Program-made: the position numbers and the translations under genes
The notes under the pieces: model-generated
What the model saw: only the letters and a program-made list of their open reading frames with translations
Database searches by the model: none
Told to the model about the DNA's origin: nothing
Shown: one piece after another, positions 32,253 through 42,079 of the stretch
How the letters are laid out: every line of letters starts with the position of its first letter
Position numbering within the stretch: the first letter of the stretch is position 1
Assembly (NCBI GenBank): GCA_027486655.1
Contig: JAIXOR010000034.1
Location: forward strand, 1-64,000
Length of the DNA stretch: 64,000 nt
Direction: 5' to 3'
Source of the DNA: Verrucomicrobiaceae bacterium
GTDB taxonomy: Bacteria > Verrucomicrobiota > Verrucomicrobiia > Verrucomicrobiales > Akkermansiaceae

Positions 32253-33860
32253 TCAGGGTTTGCCCGCTTGATAGATGGCCTGGAGTTCGCCTTCGCTCAG
32301 CGCCCGGTTGATGATGGCGAGTTCATCGAGTCTTCCGTTGAAGTTCCGGTAAGCGTCGGGACTTCTTCTGGATTCCGCATTGAGGTCGCCGCTGTTCCAG
32401 TTGCCGAAGGTGTAGCTGTTGTGGATCACGGGGAGATGATCCTTGAATTCTCCCTGGCCGATCTGCGCGCCGTCCCGGTAGTGGCGGACGCTTCCGGTGG
32501 TGGAATCGTAGGTGGAGGCAAGGAAGATCCAGCGTCCGAGGTCGAGATCCGTCATGGCAGGCGCCCGGACCGGGCCTTCCCAGGAGTGGGGTTCTCCGGG
32601 GTTGCCTTTGCCATTGGTGATGGCGAGGCGGAGGTTGCCGTTTCCGTCGAGCATCCATGAGAGTGCCGATGTCCGGTAGGCATCCGGCATGAGAAGGATC
32701 TGATAGAGATTGGGCAGGCTGTCCACGCGGACCCAGGCGAGGAAGGTGGCGGCCTTGTGTGTTCCGGCCAGGCGGAAGAGCATGCGGTCTCCGCGTCCGC
32801 TGAATTCCAAGGCCCGTTTGCCGGGCCAGCGACCTTCCGTCCAGCCGGTGCCGACCAATGAGGCGTGAGAGGGGATGGCGGCGGAGGATGCGTGGTTTCT
32901 GACCGACCGTGCGGACGGATGGGCTTCTCCGAAATGATAGGCGAGCAGGGTGCCCGGATCGTTGGCGAGGGATTTGGATGCGGACAACCAGCGGGAGGCG
33001 GAAGCTTCGCGGTTTGCGGCGATGCGGCCGTCGAAATTGGCGACGGAGGGGAAGAGTGCGTCCGAGGCTGAGGTGGCTTTGGTGTTTCCACGTGAGTCCA
33101 CTGCGACGGCTTCTTCGTCGGTGAGCAGGACGGGGGATCCATTGGCGTGGATTTCCACTTCGCCTTGCATCACCTTGACGAGCGAGTCCCCTGCGGGCCG
33201 GACTTGCAGGCCGAAGATCGTTCCGAGATCCACTACCCGTGACGAGGGGGTGTGGATGCTGAATCCGCGGGCTGGCGGCGGGACGGTGGCTAACAGATTG
33301 CCGGAACGACACGCGACTTCCATTCCGGAGATGAGCGAAATTTCCGCAGGACCTTCTAACAGGATGCGCGCGCCACTTGAAAACTCAAGGGAGGCCATGC
33401 CCGAGGAGAGCTTGAGAGGGCCGGGGAGAAGCGAGCTTCCGGAGCGTGGGGATTCCCCCTGCCAAACGGCGTCGCTTTCCTCCTTGAGGAGGGCAACCGG
33501 TGCGGTTTCCGGGGCGGCGGGTGTATGGGGTTTCGTTCCGAGTGCGAGCCATGCGAGGAATCCGCAGAAAAGAAGCACTGCGGCGACCGCAAGCGAGTTG
33601 GCGGCTTGCTTGCGGCGGGGTGCGCGGTTCCGATGGGCAGGGAGGGGCGGCTTTGGTGCGGTTTCCAGCATGGCGACCATGTGATCGTCTCTCAGCCGGT
33701 TGATCAGGGCGCTTTCGTCCACCAGCAGCCGAGCCATGGTAGCGCGGTGGGCAGGGCTTTGGCGCAGAAGTTCATTGAGTCTGGCGCGTGCGGAGGCGTC
33801 GTTCCCGTCGCGAGCGGCGAGAAGCAGGTCCAGCAAGGTGGTTTCGGAATCCGGGCTCAT
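32253..33860 (-). CDS. FecR-like anti-sigma/regulatory protein fused to LamG domain
   Basis: 535 aa; SGARILLEGPAEISLISGMEVACRSGNLLATVPPPARGFSIHTPSSRVVDLGTIFGLQVRPAGDSLVKVMQGEVEI (FecR), then LamG HKAATFLAWVRVDSLPNLYQILLM; single TM near residue 95. Confidence 0.9.
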   Translation of the reverse strand: MSPDSETTLLDLLLAARDGNDASARARLNELLRQSPAHRATMARLLVDESALINRLRDDHMVAMLETAPKPPLPAHRNRAPRRKQAANSLAVAAVLLFCGFLAWLALGTKPHTPAAPETAPVALLKEESDAVWQGESPRSGSSLLPGPLKLSSGMASLEFSSGARILLEGPAEISLISGMEVACRSGNLLATVPPPARGFSIHTPSSRVVDLGTIFGLQVRPAGDSLVKVMQGEVEIHANGSPVLLTDEEAVAVDSRGNTKATSASDALFPSVANFDGRIAANREASASRWLSASKSLANDPGTLLAYHFGEAHPSARSVRNHASSAAIPSHASLVGTGWTEGRWPGKRALEFSGRGDRMLFRLAGTHKAATFLAWVRVDSLPNLYQILLMPDAYRTSALSWMLDGNGNLRLAITNGKGNPGEPHSWEGPVRAPAMTDLDLGRWIFLASTYDSTTGSVRHYRDGAQIGQGEFKDHLPVIHNSYTFGNWNSGDLNAESRRSPDAYRNFNGRLDELAIINRALSEGELQAIYQAGKP

Positions 33861-34390
33861 GCGGGGGCCTTGGAGAGTTGTTGCTGGATGCAGTCACCGA
33901 GCGAGCGGCGCAGGCGCAGCATGATCATTTTCATGGCGCTTTCTCCGCGCCGGGACTCGGCTGCGAGTTGTTTGAGGCTCTTGCCCTGGTGGTAGTGGGC
34001 ATCGAGCAGGCTGCGGTTTTCCTGAGAAAGTTTCTCGAGGCAGTTCCCGAGGGCGCGGCGGCGTTCTTGGAGTTCGCAGGCGAAGGATTCGGTTTCCTCT
34101 GCCATCGAATGGATGACGTCCGGATCGAAGACGAGGCGGTCGCGCGAGCGGTCGCGGAAGTGCGAGAGGATGGTGAAGCGGGCGACGGCGAAAGCCCAGG
34201 GGAGGAACTCGGTCTCTGGATTCCAATCGGCGGACTTGTGCCAGAGCTTGAGGTTGGTTTCCTGAAGGACCTCCCAGGCGTCCTCACGGCGGGCGAGGTT
34301 GGCGTGACAGAACGCCTCAAGCACCGGCTGGTGGCGGGTGAGCGCTTCGATGAACCGGGAGTCCGGTGGGTTTGGAGAACGATCCGTCAT
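33857..34390 (-). CDS. ECF sigma-70 family RNA polymerase sigma factor
   Basis: 177 aa; DAWEVLQETNLKLWHKSADWNPETEFLPWAFAVARFTILSHFRDRSRDRLVFD (region 2), KLSQENRSLLDAHYHQGKSLKQLAAESRRGESAMKMIMLRLRRSLGDCI (region 4). ATGA-type overlap with the FecR gene. Confidence 0.95.
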   Translation of the reverse strand: MTDRSPNPPDSRFIEALTRHQPVLEAFCHANLARREDAWEVLQETNLKLWHKSADWNPETEFLPWAFAVARFTILSHFRDRSRDRLVFDPDVIHSMAEETESFACELQERRRALGNCLEKLSQENRSLLDAHYHQGKSLKQLAAESRRGESAMKMIMLRLRRSLGDCIQQQLSKAPA

Positions 34391-34490
34391 GCTGTCCGGG
34401 AGGATATTCCCGAAGGTGGCGGAGGGTCACCGGAAATCCAGGGCTCGTCGAGATTTCGCGCCGTGTCCGGCCGGAGCCGCGGGTCGGGGA

Positions 34491-37307
34491 TCACCGCTTG
34501 CGGCGACGCAGCAGGGTGATGAGGCCAAGACCGCCGATGAGGGCGGCACCGGGTTCCGGGACGGCCATGAGGGCCACGTCGTTGCCACCGGTGAAGAGTC
34601 CTGTGCCGGAGTTAGCGTTGTAGCTGATCTGCCAGGTGTAGCCGCCGAAAGTGGTGACGACGTCATTCTGCGCGAGGCCGGCGAAGGTGCCGGAAACGGC
34701 ATCCGCTCCATCGTTGAGGAGGATGAAGATGAGGTTGCCGTTCGCAGGTGAGAAGCCGCTGAAGCTGGTGGTGAGGATGCCGCCGAGGGTGATGGTGCCG
34801 AGGACGTTCACTTGATCGTGCTGGGTGCCTGCGGTGAGTCCGTTGACCTCGATGTTGAGGGTGCCGGCCTGGTTGTAGTTTCCATCCACGGTGAGTTGGC
34901 CGGGGCTGCTGCCCGGGTTGAGGGAGCCGCCGGAGAGGATGCTCAGGTCGCCGACGGTGCCGGAGCCGCTGAGTGACGCACCGGATTCCACGGTGGTGAG
35001 GCTGCTGGTGGAGATGTTGCCGCTGACGACCAGGTTTCCGGATTTGACGTTGGTGGCTCCGAGGTAGCCGTTGGAGTTGCTGGAAACGATGTAAGTGCCG
35101 GAACGGCCGCCGGTGGTGCCGAAGTCGATGCCGCCGTTGCCGGTGATGGCTCCGGAGAGTTCGAGCGAAACGGGGCTGGAGGTGACCACATCCTCACGGG
35201 TGTTGACGGTGAGGGTGCCGGCGGTGGAGACGGAGCCGGTAATGGCGGTGCTGAGCGAGGACTGGCCGTTGAGGCGATTGGTGAGGGTGGACGAGCCTTG
35301 GAACGCGATGGATTCCGAATTGAAGCTGACGCTGGTCTGGCTGAAGGGATCGAGCAGTAGAGTGCCGCCGTTCTGGATGGTCGTGGTGCCGGCCGCCGCG
35401 CCGCCGGCGGTGCTGCCCATCGAGTTGGGGTTGCGCAGGCTGAGGGTGGCACCGTTGCTGACGACGATATCGCCGGTGAAGCCGTTGCCGTAGGTGGCGT
35501 TGGCGGTGTTTTGTCCAAGGGCGACCACGCCGGGGCCGTTGATGGTGAGCTGGCCGGTTCCTGAGAGAGTGCCGCCGGAGCGGAAGGTGGCGGCCGAGTT
35601 GGTGACTTCAAGAACGCTGTTGGCCGTGAGGTTGAGAGCAAGGTTGTTCGAGGAAATCGTCGTGCTTCCGGTATAACTGAGCGTTCCACCTCCAAGGGTG
35701 ATGGTCTTGGCTGCGGCAAGGCTGCCGAGGTTTCCATTTCCGGTGTTGGTTTGGCTGGAGAAGCTGAGGACTCCGGAGTTCACGCTGACGCCTCCGGTGA
35801 ATGTGCTGCCGGTGTTGGAAAGTGTCTGGGTTCCGGATCCGTTCTTGATCAGGCTTCCTGCGCCGGAGAGGACGCCGGAGTAGCTGGTGTTCTCGTTGTT
35901 TCCACCGACTGAAAGGGCGATCGCGGCAGGAGAGCCCGCGTTGTTCTGCAGGGCGAGGTTGCTGGAGCCGGCGAGGCCTCCGACGGTGAAGGCATTTCCG
36001 CCGACGGTGCTGGAGAAGACCGCGGTGCCTCCACTGAGGGTCAGCGTGCTGTTCTGGATGGCGTTCTGGTTGCCGAGAAGGATGCTTCCTCCCTGGACGG
36101 TGGTGCTGCCGACGAAGGTGTTGGCACCGGCGATGGTCAGAACGGTGGTGTTTTGTTTGACGAGGCGCAGGTTGTTCTCGTTGGTTCCCGCTCCGCCGAG
36201 CACGACCGCCGTGGTGAGGGTGTCGTCAAGGCTGCGGTTGAGAGTGAGTACGGACATGCCTGAGGCACCGCCGACGATTTTGTTGCCGCTGGTGGAGCCA
36301 AACGCGACATCGCCGGTGAATGTGGCGGAGCCGGCGGTGGTTCCATCGGAGAGCCGCAGGGTTCCGCTGGTGGGGCCGGTGGCGTTTCCAAGGGTGAGGC
36401 CGACACCGGTCAGGGACCCGGCGACCTCCACGACACTTGATCGCACATCGGTGGTGCCGGTGGTGGTGAGGGTGGACTTGATGGTGATGGCGGTGGATGG
36501 CGTCGCGTTGCCTGCGATGATGCCTGCGCTGCCGATGCTCTGGACGTCCGAGGTGCTGTCACCGAGAACGAGCTTTCCAGTTGAGCCGAAACTGGCGCCA
36601 GAACCGAAGGTGATGCCCGATGCGCTTCCCCAGGTCTGGTTGCCGGCGATGGTCCAGGTGCCTGCCCATGACGTGTTGCCCTGCTGGATGGAGCTGTTGA
36701 GGGCGGTTCCGAGATTGGAGGTGATGCGGCCGTTGCCTGCGCCGCCGAGGCGAAGTTGGTAGTTCGCTCCCGGCGAGGCGGAGATGCTGCCATTGAGCTG
36801 GAGGTCGGTTGCGGCGGCTCCGTTGTTTGCCACGAGCTTGAGAATGGTTCCCACGGCTGTGTTGACCTGAATGTTGGAGTCGACGGTCGCAGTGCCGGTC
36901 AGCGCCGCATTGGTCTGGATCAGGCCGTTGGCATCTCCGCTGCCGGTTGCGCCGGTGAGGGAAATGGTGCCGCCGGTGAGCAGGATGCTGGCACCTTCCT
37001 GAAAGTTGAGGCCTTGGGCGATGCGGGTGCCACTGGCGGTGATGGTGAAACTGCCGGTCGCAGTGGTGTCTGCGGAGAAGACTGCGGTATTGGCGGTTCC
37101 CGGGTCAGCGGAGAGAGTTCCTGCACCGCCGGTGCTGTCGGTGTTCCAGAGAGTGTTCGTTCCATCCCATGCGCCCGATGGTGTGGCGGATCCCGGGCCG
37201 GCGCTGGTTCCATTCGTGTCCCAGAAGAGATCCGCGGCAGTGGCCGGGTTCAGGGTGATCAGAGTGGCTAATGCAAGCGTGGCCTGGAGCGAGGGGCGGG
37301 GTTTCAT
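34491..37307 (-). CDS. PATR (autotransporter-associated beta-strand repeat) protein with PEP-CTERM sorting signal
   Basis: Start MKPRPSLQATLALATLITLNPATAADLFWD at 37307; repeated GSGTQTLSNTGSTFTGGVSVNSGVL units; C-terminus VPEPGAALIGGLGLITLLRRRKR. Confidence 0.92.
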   Translation of the reverse strand: MKPRPSLQATLALATLITLNPATAADLFWDTNGTSAGPGSATPSGAWDGTNTLWNTDSTGGAGTLSADPGTANTAVFSADTTATGSFTITASGTRIAQGLNFQEGASILLTGGTISLTGATGSGDANGLIQTNAALTGTATVDSNIQVNTAVGTILKLVANNGAAATDLQLNGSISASPGANYQLRLGGAGNGRITSNLGTALNSSIQQGNTSWAGTWTIAGNQTWGSASGITFGSGASFGSTGKLVLGDSTSDVQSIGSAGIIAGNATPSTAITIKSTLTTTGTTDVRSSVVEVAGSLTGVGLTLGNATGPTSGTLRLSDGTTAGSATFTGDVAFGSTSGNKIVGGASGMSVLTLNRSLDDTLTTAVVLGGAGTNENNLRLVKQNTTVLTIAGANTFVGSTTVQGGSILLGNQNAIQNSTLTLSGGTAVFSSTVGGNAFTVGGLAGSSNLALQNNAGSPAAIALSVGGNNENTSYSGVLSGAGSLIKNGSGTQTLSNTGSTFTGGVSVNSGVLSFSSQTNTGNGNLGSLAAAKTITLGGGTLSYTGSTTISSNNLALNLTANSVLEVTNSAATFRSGGTLSGTGQLTINGPGVVALGQNTANATYGNGFTGDIVVSNGATLSLRNPNSMGSTAGGAAAGTTTIQNGGTLLLDPFSQTSVSFNSESIAFQGSSTLTNRLNGQSSLSTAITGSVSTAGTLTVNTREDVVTSSPVSLELSGAITGNGGIDFGTTGGRSGTYIVSSNSNGYLGATNVKSGNLVVSGNISTSSLTTVESGASLSGSGTVGDLSILSGGSLNPGSSPGQLTVDGNYNQAGTLNIEVNGLTAGTQHDQVNVLGTITLGGILTTSFSGFSPANGNLIFILLNDGADAVSGTFAGLAQNDVVTTFGGYTWQISYNANSGTGLFTGGNDVALMAVPEPGAALIGGLGLITLLRRRKR

Positions 37308-37420
37308 GAGTGAGTTTTCCAAAGGGCTTGTATGGAGCCTAATGTGCGGAAAGCCGCGTGTTCGTGAAATCCACGTTTGCGTATTTGTTGAGGACGATTG
37401 CGCCAATGCGTCGATCCGGA

Positions 37421-37458
37421 AAATGAAAACGCCGGAAGGCCATGAGGCCTCCCGGCGT
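37421..37458 (-). terminator. Rho-independent terminator downstream of the 37483-40671 gene
   Basis: Minus strand ACGCCGGgAGGCCTCATGGCCTtCCGGCGTTTTCATTTT: long GC-rich hairpin followed by a T-rich tract. Confidence 0.85.
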
Positions 37459-37482
37459 GATTGAGGAACCTGTTCCCGGAGA

Positions 37483-40400
37483 TCAATCCTCGTTCACCTT
37501 GAGGCGAACGAAGGTTTTGCCCGCGGCGGAAGGCAGGGTGTAGGTGACGTTGTTGCCGACGATGTTCACTTGGTTTGCGCCGGTGCCGGCGGCGGCATTG
37601 GTCCATGTGGTGAGATCGGGCGAGGTCTGGACCACGAATTGGTTCAGGTAGGTTCCGGTGTAGGAACCGCCTTTGGTCCAGGTGACGGTGTTGCCGACCA
37701 CTCCGGGATTGGCGGTGAATCCGGATCCGGACAGGCCCATGAAGTATTCGACGCCGTTCTCCACGCCGTCGTTGTCATGGTCTTGGGAAACGGTTTGTCC
37801 CGGGGCGTTCGCGGAGGCCCAGGTGGCGAATCCGGCCGGGCCGCTGGTCACGGTGAGGGTGCCGGTGCCGGTGAGGCTGGCATCGACGTTGGGTGCACCC
37901 GAGGAGGCGGATCCCCAAACACCGGCGGCTTTCTGAACGCCACCGATGTAGAGGGCTCCCACGGTATCCGTGCCTGCGAAGTTCAGGTCGAGCGTCGCTC
38001 CGCTTGCCGCAATGCTCACGGTGGAGGCGTTGTTGGACGAGTTCGTCGCGCCGAGCGAAAGAACGCCGCCGTTGACGGTGGTGTTGCCGGAATACTCGGG
38101 ATCTGCGAGGGTGTAGAGGGAGGCGGCCGCGCCCTGGGTTTCCACAGAGCCGGAACCGCTGAGGGCTCCGCTGAGGGTGACCGTTTGAGCGACCGTGCCT
38201 TGAACGATGGGAACCACGACCGACGGGGTAAGTCCGAGCTTGAGGATCGAGCCGACTCCGGTGGTGACGTTTCCGGTGAGCTCGAGCGACGAGATGTTCG
38301 GCGAGGTCGAGTTGATCGTGTTTGCGATGGTGCCGGAGAGTGCGACGGCTTTGGGCGAGGCGAGGCCGAGAACGCTTGAAGGATTGAGGGCAAGCGGGCC
38401 GGTCAGGACGTGCTGGATATCGCTGTCCTGGTCTTCGTTTTTGGTACGGATGAAACTCGCACCGCTGATGGTGATGGGTTCCGCGTCGAAGGTGACACCG
38501 GCGTTTTGGTTGAATGAAAACAGCTCGAGTTGACCATTGGTGAGGGTAGTGCCGCCGCTGGTTGCGCCGAGTGAGTCCGGATTCCGGATGTCCAGGGCTC
38601 CTGCGGTCACGTTGATGCTGCCGCTGAAAGTGTTGCCAAGGGTAGTGACGCTGTTTTTGCCGATGGACAGGATGCCGGATCCGGATTTTTCCAGATTGCC
38701 GCTGCCTGTGATGGGGGCTCCGAGGCGCAGGGTGACTGCGGCGGTGGGGGCGTTCACACCACCGGCGTTGTAAACTCCGGTGACTCTGAGGCCGGAGTTG
38801 CCGGAATTGAGGACGAGCGGGATCGTATCGGAGGTTTCCGCGCCGGAGGCGCTGTAGGTGTATTCCAAGGTGCCCCCTCCGAGTTGGACAGCGCGGGTGC
38901 TCGCGCTGCCGCCGATGCGGTTGAGGGCCGAGATGCTGAGGGTGCCGCCGTTGATGTTGAGGGCGCCGCTGAAAGAATTGGAGCCGGAAGCCTGGGCGAG
39001 AGTCAGCGTGCCGCTGCCGCTCTTGGTCAGGGAGCCGGAGCCGGTGATGGTGCCGCCACTGACCGTGTAGTTGTTAGAGTGATTGAAGACCATGTTCCCC
39101 GGGCTGACCGAAGTGCCTTGGATTTCAACCGTGAAGGAAGAGGCCGTATCGTTGAAAGTGACGGAGTCATTCGAGTAGAAGCGGTCGGCTCCGGAGTTGT
39201 CCCAGTTGTAAGTGGTTCCGAGATCCCAGAAGGTGGGGCTGGTGCCATCATTGCCCTTCCAAATCAGGGATGCGGCGTTGCCGGTGTAGGTGATGGTATT
39301 GGTGCCCTCACCTCCGATCGTGCCGCGGCCTCCGGCGACGAAGGCGGCGACGTCGGAACTGCTGAAGGTGCCGGCTGTCTTGGTGAGAACCGTGTAGGTG
39401 CTGCCGATAGCGGTGGCGGCCGTCGGATTGGCGACGATGGTCGCCCCCGTGGTGGTGACGCTGCCGGCCGTGAAGGAACCCGGGGTCGAGGGATCGAAGT
39501 TGAGGGTGCTGCTGCCGGTGTCGAAGGTGAGTGAGGAGGAGGTGGCTCCTTCGCTGCTGAGGGTGGCTCCTGCCTTCACTGTGATGGGCGAGGCGAGTGT
39601 CGCCGTGCTGGCGACGGCAAGGGTGCCTGCTTCCACCGTGGTGGCTCCGGTGTAGGTGGCGTTGCTCGAACGGATGATCAGAGAGCCGCTGCCCTTCTTG
39701 ATGATGGAGAGGTTGTTTTGGTCGGTGCCTGCGCCGCCGAGGGCGACATTGACGCCGATCTCCCCGCCGGTGAAGGAGATCGCTCCACCGGTGCCGTAGC
39801 CTGTGATGCTGGAGCCGGTGACGGTGCCGTTGAAGGTGCCGGCGGTGATGGTTCCACCGACTGCGAGGTTCATCACGTTGTTGAGCGTGATGTTCCGCCA
39901 GGTCTGATCATCGGCGGAGCTTTCCCCGAGGACCAGTCGTGCGGTGGCGGTTGGATTCAGGAAGCCCGAGCCGCTCGACGAGATGGTGATGTCCGTGCTG
40001 GCAAGTGAGGCCTGGTCGCCCGCTATGATCAGATCGCCTGCCCAAGCTCCGTTCGCGCTGCTGTTCTGCAGGGTGCCCATGCCGCTGATGGTGCCTGCGA
40101 TGCGGGTGTTGGAGGTGTTTACGTTGCCGCTGGTATTGTTGCCGTAGCGGAGGTTGTAGGAGGTGGCGGTGCTGGAGGGAGCCAGGGCGATGCCTCCATT
40201 GATGCTGAGGGTCGTGGTATCGGAGGTGGTCCGGTTGTTGTAGACCAGGAAAAGGTTTCCAAGCGGGGCGGCGGTGGTGACGGACTTGACGAGGACCGGC
40301 TCGTTGATCTGGACGTTGGGGGCCGCGCTGGTTGCCTGGATGCCGTATGAATTGCTGCCACTGCTGGTTCCACGGTAGGTGAGGGTGCCCGCTCCATCCG

Positions 40401-40671
40401 CGAGCGTGAAGGTGTTGGATAGGACCGTGCGGACGAACTCGACGGGCGTGTTGATGGTGGCGGTGCCCGAGGCGGTTCCAAAGGTGACGGTGGCAGGTCC
40501 CGTCAGGTCTGGAAGGGTATCCGCGTCCCAGTTCGCTGCGGTGTTGATGTTGGTGTCTGCTCCTCCACCTGCGTCCCAAGTGGTTCCAGCCTGGATCGAG
40601 GAGGCCGAGAATGTGATGAGCAGGAGCGTGCCGACGGAGTGACGGATGGAGAGGCGGGCTTTTGGTTTCAT
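37483..40671 (-). CDS. PATR repeat protein with shared C-terminal domain
   Basis: 1062 aa; GTTWDAGGGADTNINTAANWDADTLPD; LTKSGSGTLTLAQASGSNSFSGALNINGGTLSI; C-terminus HDNDGVENGVEYFMG...GKTFVRLKVNED. Confidence 0.92.
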   Translation of the reverse strand: MKPKARLSIRHSVGTLLLITFSASSIQAGTTWDAGGGADTNINTAANWDADTLPDLTGPATVTFGTASGTATINTPVEFVRTVLSNTFTLADGAGTLTYRGTSSGSNSYGIQATSAAPNVQINEPVLVKSVTTAAPLGNLFLVYNNRTTSDTTTLSINGGIALAPSSTATSYNLRYGNNTSGNVNTSNTRIAGTISGMGTLQNSSANGAWAGDLIIAGDQASLASTDITISSSGSGFLNPTATARLVLGESSADDQTWRNITLNNVMNLAVGGTITAGTFNGTVTGSSITGYGTGGAISFTGGEIGVNVALGGAGTDQNNLSIIKKGSGSLIIRSSNATYTGATTVEAGTLAVASTATLASPITVKAGATLSSEGATSSSLTFDTGSSTLNFDPSTPGSFTAGSVTTTGATIVANPTAATAIGSTYTVLTKTAGTFSSSDVAAFVAGGRGTIGGEGTNTITYTGNAASLIWKGNDGTSPTFWDLGTTYNWDNSGADRFYSNDSVTFNDTASSFTVEIQGTSVSPGNMVFNHSNNYTVSGGTITGSGSLTKSGSGTLTLAQASGSNSFSGALNINGGTLSISALNRIGGSASTRAVQLGGGTLEYTYSASGAETSDTIPLVLNSGNSGLRVTGVYNAGGVNAPTAAVTLRLGAPITGSGNLEKSGSGILSIGKNSVTTLGNTFSGSINVTAGALDIRNPDSLGATSGGTTLTNGQLELFSFNQNAGVTFDAEPITISGASFIRTKNEDQDSDIQHVLTGPLALNPSSVLGLASPKAVALSGTIANTINSTSPNISSLELTGNVTTGVGSILKLGLTPSVVVPIVQGTVAQTVTLSGALSGSGSVETQGAAASLYTLADPEYSGNTTVNGGVLSLGATNSSNNASTVSIAASGATLDLNFAGTDTVGALYIGGVQKAAGVWGSASSGAPNVDASLTGTGTLTVTSGPAGFATWASANAPGQTVSQDHDNDGVENGVEYFMGLSGSGFTANPGVVGNTVTWTKGGSYTGTYLNQFVVQTSPDLTTWTNAAAGTGANQVNIVGNNVTYTLPSAAGKTFVRLKVNED

Positions 40672-40737
40672 GGGATGATGGTGGGTCTTTTGGAGGTGGC
40701 TGCGGGAGGGGATAGCCCTCCATTCAGGGTGGACTTT

Positions 40738-40757
40738 ATCCCCCGATGCCGGGGGCG
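40738..40757. promoter_or_regulatory. palindromic element ATCCCCCG-ATGC-CGGGGGC upstream of the PATR gene
   Basis: Perfect 6-bp arms CCCCCG/CGGGGG with ATGC spacer, ~70 bp upstream of the 40671 start; related to elements at 43246 and 60563. Confidence 0.5.
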
Positions 40758-40818
40758 AAATGCCCTGGCGCGTATTTTATGTTCACTTTTGCGCCAAATG
40801 GGCTCTGCGGCATTTCTG

Positions 40819-41958
40819 TTAGATCCGGCGCGCCCGGAACTGGGAACGATAGGTGCTGGGGGTCATCCCGGTTTCCTCATGAAACACGCGGCCCATGTAG
40901 TTGTAAGACGAGAACCCGCATTTTTCCGCAATCAGGGTGACGGGATCGTTGGTGCCTGCGAGCAGGAGCCGCGCTTCATTGACGCGGATCTGGCGGATTC
41001 GGTCGACCACGGAGATGCCGAAGGTTTGGCGGAATTTTCTTTCCAGCGAGCGTCTGGCCATGGGCACGGCATCGAGGATGTCCGGCACTCCGATGGGTTC
41101 GCGGAAGCGCGTTTGGATGAAGCGCATGGCGGCGGCGATTCCGGGATCGCCGATGGCGAGGGTGTCGGATGAGAGCTTGGCGACCACGCCTCCCGCGGTG
41201 ATGGCGTGGTGGCGTTTTTCCGGTTCGGCTCCGGCCATCATGCGGTCGAGTTCCGCGGCGGCGATGAGGCCGATTTGTTCCGATGCCATGCGGATGCCGG
41301 ACTGGGCGGGGTGGGAGGCCTCGCTTTGGAGTTCGTCGTAGTCGGCCCCGAGCACGGCGACGTCGTGGGGGACGGCGATGCCGGCATCCAGGCAGATGTC
41401 GATGACCAGTCGGCCGATGCGCGGGCCCCAGCAGAGGACTCCGGCGGGTTTGGGCAGGCCTCTCAGCCATTTGAGGATCTCGGCGGGGCTTTCCGTGTGG
41501 CTGCACGCGCGGCAGGTGTGGCCGCGGCTGGCGAGCTCCTTCACAAACGCCTCGTATTGCCCGTGAACGTAGGATTGGCCGAGGTTGCCAATGTATCCGA
41601 AGTGGGGGATGCCGCGTATTTTGAAATGGTCGGCAGCCATCCGGCAGACGGCCTCGCCGCTGGTGGTGACGCGGGTGAAGTCGGCGTCCGGGAGGCGAAT
41701 GGAGGAGACGTTGACGATGGGCACGCCGAGTTCCTTGAGCTGGCGTGCGAAGCCAGCGCTGGCAACGCGGGCGATGACGCCATCGCATTTCCGCCGTCTC
41801 GGGATTTCCGGGGCTTCGTCGGGTCCCTTGGGTTCGATGTGGATGTGCCAGGGGCCGTTCTGTTTGGCATGGGCGAGGATGCCGGCGACGACGCGCCGAC
41901 CCCACGAGGTGGCGGTTTCCACGAAAATCGAGACGTTGGGAATGCTGCGGCGATCCAC
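40819..41958 (-). CDS. AraC-family transcriptional regulator with XylR-type periplasmic-binding-like sensor domain
   Basis: VDRRSIPNVSIFVETATSWGRRVVAGILAHAKQNGPWHIHIEP...; C-terminal AraC HTH (VARRSLERKFRQTFGISVVDRIRQIRVNEARLLLAGTNDPVTLIAEKCGFSSYNYMGRVFHEETGMTPSTYR region). In-frame GTG start at 41958 proposed; the upstream ORF extension overlaps the next gene. Confidence 0.9.
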   Translation of the reverse strand: MDRRSIPNVSIFVETATSWGRRVVAGILAHAKQNGPWHIHIEPKGPDEAPEIPRRRKCDGVIARVASAGFARQLKELGVPIVNVSSIRLPDADFTRVTTSGEAVCRMAADHFKIRGIPHFGYIGNLGQSYVHGQYEAFVKELASRGHTCRACSHTESPAEILKWLRGLPKPAGVLCWGPRIGRLVIDICLDAGIAVPHDVAVLGADYDELQSEASHPAQSGIRMASEQIGLIAAAELDRMMAGAEPEKRHHAITAGGVVAKLSSDTLAIGDPGIAAAMRFIQTRFREPIGVPDILDAVPMARRSLERKFRQTFGISVVDRIRQIRVNEARLLLAGTNDPVTLIAEKCGFSSYNYMGRVFHEETGMTPSTYRSQFRARRI

Positions 41959-42079
41959 GACGGACGAGAGGCTCCGGAGAACCGGGGCCGAGGGTTTGGG
42001 TTTACGGATTCTTATTCCGGAACCGCCGCCAGGGTCACCGATTTTCTCAGAGAATCTCCGGGAATCGAAGCCGGTCCGT

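Noticed and set aside
16796-34390. Bacteroidetes-type PUL
   Set aside because: No SusC/TonB-dependent receptor or SusD-like gene is visible; called only a sigma/FecR-headed CAZyme block.
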